Of a DNA stretch of 64,000 nucleotides, positions 56,811 through 64,000 are shown piece after piece (within the stretch, counting starts at the first letter, position 1; every line of letters starts with the position of its first letter). This DNA is from Voacanga thouarsii (Eukaryota > Streptophyta > Magnoliopsida > Gentianales > Apocynaceae), in contig JANUWF010002362.1 in NCBI GenBank assembly GCA_026120185.1, positions 62,001 to 126,000 on the forward strand. Reading direction: 5' to 3'. Under the pieces are notes generated by a model that saw only the letters and a list, made by a program, of their open reading frames with translations, was not told the DNA's origin and ran no database searches. The position numbers and the translations under genes are program-made.

Positions 56811-57930
56811 GCCATTTTCTTAGGAGATAAATATCCATATTTATCTTCCAAACTCAAAGATTTTTGATAAAGATAGAGACTAATTTTATTCTAGCTTTTA
56901 TTCCTTTAATTTTCGAAAGTCTTAGCTAAGAGCAAATTAAATCTAACTTTTATTTAATCAATCAGATTTTATGTTAAAAGTCTTGATGGGAATTTAGTTA
57001 GTTTGAATTAAATCTATTTTTCTCTTTCTTTCCTTATCCCTAGCAAAATAATTTGTTGATTTTCGAATAAAAACCTAGCTAAAAATCTGGAAATTTTCCC
57101 GCCTTGTTGCTGCCACTTTTGGGAGCAATCCTAGGTCAACTCAAATTCTTCCAAGCTAGGGAAGCTTATCTTAAATCCTCTAGCAAGTTAGTTTTTATCC
57201 TATTTCCAAACAAATCAGGTTTTGTTCTGCTTTTCTTGCAGATTTTTTGTCATCCTTGGGCATGCATAGGCCACACGAAAACCTAGCTCAAATCATCTAA
57301 AACCAACTAAACCTAGCTCAAATCATCTAAAACACCTCTCACCAATTCAGATTTATTTTAGCTAAACAAACCAGATTTTTGTTCCCACTTTTTCCGAATT
57401 TCGGCTAGCATTACACACATAAATATTGCACGAAAATCTACACTCCAAAGCATACCAAAACTCTTTACTGATTTAGCCAAATTACAACTCCTAAAACTCT
57501 CACTTTTTCCTCTCTGATTTGCGTCAAAACAACAGCCAAAACCAGTACAGAATTTCTCTCTTTTGCTTATAGTGTTTGCACAGCACAAACACACCCACCT
57601 TGCACAGAATTTTGGTTGTCAAAGCCTGCACAAACTCCTTCTTATCTTGGTGAAAAACTGAACACGCACAACCTCTCCTTGTGCACTGTTTTCGGCCAGC
57701 TTGGTGATGCAATTTCAGATCGCTTTTCTCCCCTCAACCACTCACTATTTCGGTCAGCAAAAGGGTACAGCAAACTACCTGTTTTCCGCTATTGCTGCCC
57801 AAAGAGGTTTAGAACCATTAGGAGTCCGTTATAGCATCAACTTTTAAACCCTAAATCAAACTCTCCTAACCCTAAGCCAAAGTAGCCGTCTATTCCATCC
57901 TTGCTGCACAAAAATTTCCAGCAAACTCTC
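56811..57930 (+). repeat. Tandem duplication in the E LTR, copy 1
   Basis: About 1.12 kb, starting CGCCATTTTCTTAGGAG and ending at AGCAAACTCTC, repeated directly after. It has a small extra internal repeat of AACCTAGCTCAAATC near 57280-57320. Confidence 0.9.
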
Positions 57931-59060
57931 CGCCATTTTCTTAGGAGATAAATATCCATATTTATCTTCCAAACTCAAAGATTTTTGATAAAGATAGAGA
58001 CTAATTTTATTCTAGCTTTTATTCCTTTAATTTTCGAAAGTCTTAGCTAAGAGCAAATTAAATCTAACTTTTATTTAATCAATCAGATTTTATGTTAAAA
58101 GTCTTGATGGGAATTTAGTTAGTTTGAATTAAATCTATTTTTCTCTTTCTTTCCTTATCCCCAGCAAAATATTTTGTTGATTTTGAGAATAAAACTCTAG
58201 CTAAAAATTTGGAAATTTTCCAGTCTTGTTGCCGCCACCTTTGGGAGCAATCCTAGGTCAACTCAAATTCTTCCAAGCTAGGGAAGCTTATCCTAAAACC
58301 TCTAGTAAATCAATTTTTATTCTATTTCCAAACAAATCAGGTTTTCTTCCTCTTTTCTTGCAGATTTTCGGTCAGCCTTGGGCATGCATATGCCACACGA
58401 AATACTGCACTCCTAAGTGTATCCAAACTCTTCTAAACCTAGCTCAAATCATCTAAAACATCTCTCACCAATTCAGATTTATTTTAGCTAAACAAACCAG
58501 ATTTTTGTTCCCACTTTTACCAGAATTTCGGCTAGCATTACACACACAAATACTGCACGAAAATCTATACTCCAAAGCATACCAAAACTCTTTACTGATT
58601 TAGCCAAATTACAACTCCTAAACTCTCACTTTTCCCTCTCTGATTTGCGTCAAAACAGCAGCTAAAACCAGTCCAGAATTTCTCTCTTTTGCTTATAGTT
58701 TTTGCACAGCACAAACACAGCCACCTTGCACATAATCTTGGTTGTCAAAGCTTGCACAAACTCCTTCTTGTCTTGGTCAAAAACTGAATACGCACAACCT
58801 CTCCTTATGCACTGTTTTCGGCCAGCTTGGAGGTGCAATTTCAGATCGCTTTTCTCCCCTCAACCATTCTCAATTTCGGCCAGCAAAAGGGTATAGCAAA
58901 CTGCCTGTTTTCCGCCATTGCTGCCCAAAGAGGTTTAGAACCATTAGGAGTCTGTTATAGCATCAACTTCTAAACCCTAAATCAAACTCTCCTAACCCTA
59001 AGCCAAAGCAGTCTTCTATTCCATCCTTGCTGCACAAAAATTTCCAACAAACTCTCCTCT
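57931..59060 (+). repeat. Tandem duplication in the E LTR, copy 2
   Basis: Same start CGCCATTTTC, offset about 1121 bp from copy 1, with scattered point differences. Both copies hold TAAACCCTAAATC, a telo-box-like motif, at about 57846 and 58971. Confidence 0.9.
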
Positions 59061-60775
59061 GCAATTTTCGAAAAAACACAAGAGCAATCGCTAAGCAAAA
59101 ATCAAAACGCTCCTGAAGAGGAAGTAAAGAAGAGAGCTTTCCCTTCTTCTCAAGTGAACTCGTGACGATCATCATAGGGGCATCTTAATCTTGTGAATCC
59201 AGTTGTTGTTGTAAGGTAAAAGAAATCTTATCCTTGGTGATGTAAATAAGGTTTAATGTGATTGATGATGTCTATGGGAGTATAATGGCATGATGAATGT
59301 GTTTAGTGGGGATAGATGTATATTTTGAGATGAGTAATGTGTTGAGCATGTTCAATGGATAGCGATGCGATGTTTTGTTGTGATAATAATGGATGTGAAT
59401 CTTGATGGTTAAGTCGAGACCTTTTTGGTATATGGCACATGTCTTTGATGGGTATATGTTCATGGTACATTTATTTCAAGAAATGGGTGATTTATTTGAA
59501 ATTAGATTATGGGTCATGATTTGTTTATGGGAATAAGTGAGTTTATATACATGCTTGAGATGATTCAGATCCTGATCATGATATTATGTGATTCTAAATC
59601 GGGAGGTTATTTGAAGGAAGCAAGCAGTTGATTTTTATCTTGTTTATCTGAGGCGTACCGCGTAAGTCCTTGCATAAACTCCTTTTGTTAAATGCTTGTG
59701 GTGGCAAGTTAAATGTTGTAAAGCTTTGTGAAGCTATTGTTGAATTATGATTACTTGGGTTGTAAACGTGGATGTTTATTCTCTAAATGGTTTTATCAAC
59801 TAATGCCTTTATCAAGAACTGTCTTTCTCTTAAACATTTTAGAAAACTCCATTTTTTTTTTTTTTTTTTTACGAAAACCACATTTTACAAAGCTAAGGTA
59901 TGGAAACACTGTGAATCAGGAATTGACGGATATGTTCGTTGAGTACTCAATAAGGGTAGCCTAACAATACTAGTCTTGGAGGGCTTGGGTGAGTCTTTTG
60001 GTAGGAGGCCACCTCCAGAAGATAAGCTCTGCTTGAAAAAGCGACAGTATTGATTGGTCAGGCCGATCTGAGCTAGCACTTATACCTGGTAAGGTATTAT
60101 TTCCCGGCATGGACACCCGAATGGTTTTGTTAGGTGTAGAGATAGAAGAGTGTCTCACCCAGTGGGCTGTACACCCACCCTTGATCAGAACGCCCAAAGT
60201 GTTGTAATCTAATCCTGTCAAGGTGCACAAAATGTGGTGCCTTGACCATCCTTTTATCATGGGGCCCAAAGTGTGGCGTTATGACTGTTTATTCGAGTGG
60301 ATGGTTTAGTTTATACTAAGGGTGACAATGAGAAAATTTCACTTCTTACAAAGAGAAATTATTTATGATTTGCCAAATATTTCTACAAATGTTTTTAGCT
60401 ATGTATGTACGAACTGTTCAATGTACCATATGCATACACAGGACTTACTGAGATGTTAATCTCACACTGTTTTTATATCATGTTTTTAGGGGACTGATAC
60501 TGCTGAGCAAGCAGGATGTCTAGTAGTTGGAGCTTTTGCTACTTAATTTATGTTTGAGAGACAGATGTTCATTTATGTTTTTAGAAACGATGTTTGCATA
60601 TGTTTAGTCTTACTCAAGTTTGATTCTGATGTAATACGAGCTCCCAGTTATTTATCTAAGCTTTGACATCTTTGGTTCGACTTTATATTATGTACCTCAT
60701 TTTAAAGACCCCTTGTCTTCGGCACGGGGCGACATCCCCGCCCTTTATGGGTACATAGTAGTGGGCTATTACAAG

Positions 60776-60788
60776 TGGTATTAGAGCC
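60776..60788 (+). other. Primer-binding site of gypsy E
   Basis: TGGTATTAGAGCC, initiator tRNA-Met type with one C-to-T change, shared with D. Confidence 0.85.
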
Positions 60789-60873
60789 TAGGTCTAGGCA
60801 ATTACTTGACTTGCTGGATTTTTATTCCTTAAGTATTTTGATCTGGTACTAAACTGTGTGTTTTGTTTATAGG

Positions 60874-61745
60874 ATGGTCAAGAGAGTTGCATTGGCTGTC
60901 AGAAACTGGCCTGTTGGTTGCGGGAATCCACCTACACCATTACCTGTACCAGATCCACACTCATCTGATTCAACGACAGAGCCTAAGGAGGTTGGTTTTT
61001 TAGTGAGGACGAGTTGTAGCATGAGCCGACTATGCTAGATGACCCGGTTGTTGAGGTAGGGATGGAGGATCGTGTACTGGAGTAACCCAAGCCTGAGGTT
61101 GATGGAGGCATAGGTGAGTATGATGGGGATGACGAGGGTGAGGCAGATGCGCTTGTTAGTGAGGGTAAGGAAGATGAGGAGATGGCTGAGTTGAGTGAAT
61201 GAGAGGCAGATGAGTTTGGGGATGAGGGTGAGGAGGAGGATAAGGATGCGAATGTGGCTCCTCAGACCCCACAGATAGGTGAGTTTGATAACACTCCTAC
61301 TCACTATGACCTCAAGGAGTCCAGTGATAAGAGGCATAGGCAGAGGGATGGAGTTACCCTGGCAATGAGAGAACTTAGGCAACCCGCTTGAGGGATGGAA
61401 GATAAGGGAAAAGAAAATATAGAAGAAGGTCCTAAGAGGAGCGGACTTCAATATGGACTGGGGATAGATTCTAAGTTGAGGAGAGAGGGATTGTTTGACC
61501 TATGTGACTCGAAAGATGGGAGGCCTGCACCTTAGGGTGCGATTAAATTAGCTTTGGATGAGTTTTATGAGACAGCTATGAGAGCTAAGAGGGACAATGA
61601 GGTTGATTTAGGTCAGCCAAGTGAGAGTGCTGATTCGATTGGTTTTGCGAGGGATTATGTGGGGAAACCCAATAGCTCTACGGGGTGCCTCATGGAACCA
61701 GGCTCTGATGATTCAGATGCCTCTGCTGACTCTAGAGACGAATAG
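60874..61745 (+). pseudogene. Acidic pre-gag frame of gypsy E
   Basis: I recognise no family. The ATG at 60874 lies in AGGATGGT, as in D, and begins MVKRVALAVRNW, then a Pro-rich stretch. A frameshift near 61000 moves the reading to a very acidic part (GEYDGDDEGEADAL, DEFGDEGEEEDKD), then LAMRELRQPA and a C-terminal 63-codon open piece at 61554-61745 ending DDSDASADSRDE. About five stops occur. It lies where plant gypsy elements usually go straight to gag. There are no enzyme motifs; the charge suggests a nucleic-acid mimic or chaperone, which is a guess. Confidence 0.6.
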
Positions 61746-62067
61746 AGTATAGAAGACTAGCAGCATTTACTCTCTCTCTTTTGGGATTTACATTCTTTTA
61801 TTCATTTATTCTTTTCAAGGAAGCATGTTGCTTGTAGGGTTTAATTATTTTACTAAATAAAAAGGTATCACATGCTATAACCCCTTCTTTATGAAAGTAT
61901 GATTTTTATGGAAAGCCTGAGTTTTATTTATTGCTCGGTTCTTTTCCTGAATAATATTATCAAATTTTCTTTTGAAATAAGTAGATATCATTATTATTAT
62001 CTGATCATGTACCTGAGCATACTTTTCCCTTTGGTAACTATCTGACCTTGGGTGAATATGATCAAAG
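61746..62067 (+). other. Spacer between pre-gag frame and gag (E)
   Basis: AT-rich with no supported frame. Equivalent to 26097-26369 in D. Confidence 0.6.
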
Positions 62068-63190
62068 ATGGCACCAAGATGCAAAACTGTCATCCATAGC
62101 AGAACCGTTCAGGAAAGTGAGTCTTCAACTCTAGAATTTGAGCAGATACATCGTTCCACACCCGACATGGAGGAACACTTGTAGCAGGAGCAAGAACTAG
62201 CTTCTGAGAGACCTCGGGACGTGACTATGTGATAGGCTTTTGACAAGATGACTTTGATCCTTTAGAATTTAACCGAGAGAGTGGACAAGGTGGCCAAGAG
62301 ATCACTGCGGGGAGAGGATGAGGCCCTAGAGCGTTTTCTGAATTTCCAACCTCCCACATTTCAAGGGGATGTGGAGCAAGATGAGAAGGCAGAGCAATGG
62401 ATCGAATAGATGGAGGATATTTTTGCTACTCTACAATACACGGAAGAGGGGATGGTGAAGTTTACTGCTTTTCGTCTGAGGGGACCATTGCGAGCATGGT
62501 GGCAACGAATACAGAGTAACTAGGAGAGAGAAGAGTAAGAATGGACATGTGATAACTTTACCGAAGCTTTTCGTGCTGAGTACATTCCCCGGTGGGTAGT
62601 TGAGAAGAGAGAGAATGAGTTCCAAACCCTTAAGCAAGGAAGCATGACAGTTGCTTAGTATGCAGCCCGATTTACGCAATTGTCCAAGTACTGCAAATGC
62701 TTGGTCGACACATAATAGAAGTGAACTCGGCAATTTGTGAAAGGGCTGAGGCCAGATCTGAGGAAGGCATTGGCTCCATCGCCGCCAACATCATACATTA
62801 CCGCCATTGACGCAGCATCCCGGACGGAGAATAAAGATCAGTACCAACCGGTGAGTAGGCCTTTCCAACCGACTCGTCCACTAATAAGGCCTCTGAGTAA
62901 CAAGTGACCTGCTGGCCCTATGTAGTGGGGAAACCGAGGAAAGCAACCTCGAGTTCCTGTAACAGGACCGATGTAAAGTAACCTCAATTGCCGACTCTAT
63001 GGAAAATGTGGCCATACCGAGAGGAGTTGCTGGACCAATGGGGGAGTAAGGAGGTGCTTCAACTGTGGAGACCCAGGCCATCTAAGAAACGTCTGCCCTA
63101 AACCTCTAAGGATTGGCCAGACGGCCCCGACTCAGCCGATTGGAGTTACCCAAGATGCTACTGCTGGAATAACTAGAGTGGGAGGTTAGG
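62068..63190 (+). pseudogene. gag: Gypsy gag (E), many stops
   Basis: The ATG at 62068 gives MAPRCKTV, as in D. The frame runs the whole length: GEDEALERFLNFQPPTFQGDVEQDEKAEQWIE, MEDIFATLQYTEEGMVKFTAFRLRGPLRAWWQR, FTEAFRAEYIPRW, EFQTLKQGSM and FVKGLRPDLRKALA. At the end are two zinc knuckles: a degenerate LYGKCGHTERSCW and a good CFNCGDPGHLRNVC at about 63058-63100. More than ten stops are present, many in Gln codons (TAG for CAG, as D shows at EQMED). No frameshift is needed. Confidence 0.87.
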
Positions 63191-63678
63191 AACCCCAAGT
63201 GAAGGCTAAGGTCTTTGCCCTAAACCGAGCAGAAGTTGGAGCAGATGCAGCAGTGATTGAAGGTAACCTTTCTATCCAGGGATGTCTTATTAATATTTTG
63301 ATAGATCCAGGATCCACATACTCTTATATGAGTAAAGTATGTACATTACATTTGGGTTGGGAACGAAAGGAGTTGCCCTATACCTTAACAGTAAGCTCAC
63401 CTTTGGGAAAAGTAGTAGAAGCGGGTAAATTAATGGAAAGCTGTGAAGTTAAGGTAGGGAAAGAGATTCTGGAAGCGAATCTTATAATTTTACCTATTGA
63501 CGATTATGACCTGATCTTAGGCATGGATTGGTTGTCGAAGCATAGAGCTCGTGTTGACTGCAAGGTCAAGACGGTGCAATTTGTGAGACCCGGGCAAGAT
63601 GTGATTGAATTTGACGATAAGTGGGCAAAGGAACTGAAATTCTTGATTACTGATGCTAAGGCTAAAAAATTACTTTAA
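63191..63678 (+). pseudogene. Gypsy protease (E), open frame
   Basis: An uninterrupted 159-codon frame. The retropepsin loop reads NILIDPGSTYSYMS at about 63295-63335; the DPGS form is usual in this group. Later motifs are VEAGKLMESCEVKVGKE, LIILPIDDYDLILGMDWLSKHRARVDCKVKTVQF and the start of the RT linker. It contrasts with gag just upstream, which has many stops. Alone it would be active only as part of a polyprotein, and gag before it and RT after it are broken. Confidence 0.87.
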
Positions 63679-64000
63679 AAGGATGTACAGGATATCTGGT
63701 GTATCTTTTGAACAAACCCAAGGATCAGTGTACCTTGAAGAGTACGGAGGTGGTAAAAGACTTTCCAGACATTTTCCCTACTGAGCTCACTTCTCTACCC
63801 CCTGAGCGGGAAGTTGAATTTACTGTGGATCTGATCCCTGGAGCAGTACCCGTGTTAAGAACCCATACCGGATGGCGCCAATAAAATTGAAAGAATTAAA
63901 GGAGCAACTGGAAGAGTTGGTGAGGCAAGGCTATATTTGACCGAGTACATCATCGTGTGGAGCACTGGTGTTGTTTGTTAAGAAAAAAGATGGTACTTTG
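63679..64000 (+). pseudogene. Gypsy reverse transcriptase, N-terminal part (E)
   Basis: After a frame change near 63680 it reads GCTGYLVYLLNKPKDQ, VVKDFPDIFPTELTSLPPEREVEFTVDLIPGAVPV. A second shift near 63865 leads to YRMAPIKLKELKEQLEELVRQGYI, a stop (TGA where the family has CGA Arg), then PSTSSCGALVLFVKKKDGTL, the first RT motif. The window ends here, before the catalytic box. Confidence 0.85.

Larger units (their letters stand above)
56220..60773 (+). repeat. 5' LTR of gypsy E
   Basis: From TGTAATACCCC to CTATTACA, followed two bases later by the PBS. It contains a tRNA-like block near its start, a 1.1 kb tandem duplication (56811-59060) and a poly-T run at about 59852-59870. The 59600-60770 part resembles the TGTAACACC-side end of the D LTRs, inverted. 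No gene seen. Confidence 0.88.
56220..64000 (+). mobile_element. Chromodomain-type gypsy element E, runs off window
   Basis: 5' LTR 56220-60773 (4554 bp), PBS, acidic pre-gag frame, gag, protease and the first part of RT, cut by the window end. The LTR ends (GGGGCGACATCCCC near 60727 with TAGTAGTGGG) and the pre-gag and gag starts match gypsy D, so D and E are related families. The protease DPGS loop fits the Tekay/Del group. Confidence 0.88.

Noticed and set aside
57846..57858. Interstitial telomere repeat
   Set aside because: Single TAAACCCTAA-like motifs, not tandem arrays; better seen as telo-box-like promoter words or chance.
61035..61451. 138-codon minus-strand frame
   Set aside because: It is the mirror of the acidic pre-gag frame of E: GAG and GAT codons read backward give Leu and Ile runs that look like membrane segments. 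No start context or homologue in D.
1..64000. CRISPR array, bacterial operon or ribosome binding sites
   Set aside because: No short regularly spaced repeats; all recognisable genes are plant LTR-retrotransposon domains.
1..64000. Host protein-coding or rRNA gene
   Set aside because: No frame with exon-like structure or non-transposon motifs was found on either strand; all supported coding is gag or pol.

Overview
The window looks like nuclear DNA of a flowering plant, probably heterochromatin. It is AT-rich, has no recognisable host gene, and is almost entirely nested and broken LTR retrotransposons. Evidence for a plant host: primer-binding sites match initiator tRNA-Met (TGGTATCAGAGCC type), the copia and chromodomain-gypsy families are plant types, and many stops look like C-to-T decay. 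I cannot name the species. No coding region is intact over a whole element. The element names below (A1-A3, B, C, D, E, F, S, T) are mine.

Layout. 1-5311: Ty1/copia element A1 (+), entering at its 5' LTR, with gag, protease and integrase, cut off before reverse transcriptase. 5312-12227: decayed chromodomain gypsy element C (+), pol remnants plus the start of its 3' LTR. 12228-31860: copia element A2 (-), same family as A1. Its 5' LTR is split by gypsy element D (-, 19813-31062), which has LTRs of about 4.1 kb and only 3.06 kb of internal DNA. 31994-49146: a chain of gypsy LTR and internal pieces (F, +) with three LTRs. It is interrupted by copia element B (-, 32926-43957, flanked by ATATA), and a solo LTR of B's own family (S, +, 41333-43123) sits inside B's right LTR. 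49150-49299: a small RNase H scrap of another gypsy lineage (T, -). 49300 to about 55990: copia element A3 (-), missing its 5' LTR. 55990-56219: a fragment of a D-type LTR. 56220-64000: gypsy element E (+), with a 4.55 kb 5' LTR, an acidic pre-gag reading frame, gag, protease and the start of reverse transcriptase, running off the window.

How the parts relate. Each element would once have made its own RNA, Gag coat, protease, integrase and reverse transcriptase. Now most pol frames carry stops, frameshifts or lost catalytic residues, so movement would need proteins from copies elsewhere. The nesting gives a relative order: F before B before S; C probably before A2; A2 before D; T before A3; the D-type fragment before E.

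The best leads for something undescribed: (1) a tRNA-like block with RNA polymerase III box A and box B motifs about 250-270 bp inside the LTRs of D and E; (2) an acidic pre-gag reading frame shared by D, E and probably C; (3) GC-rich blocks with repeated GCCGGYGCC-like units in several otherwise unrelated LTR families; (4) a solo LTR inserted in inverse orientation into an LTR of its own family.
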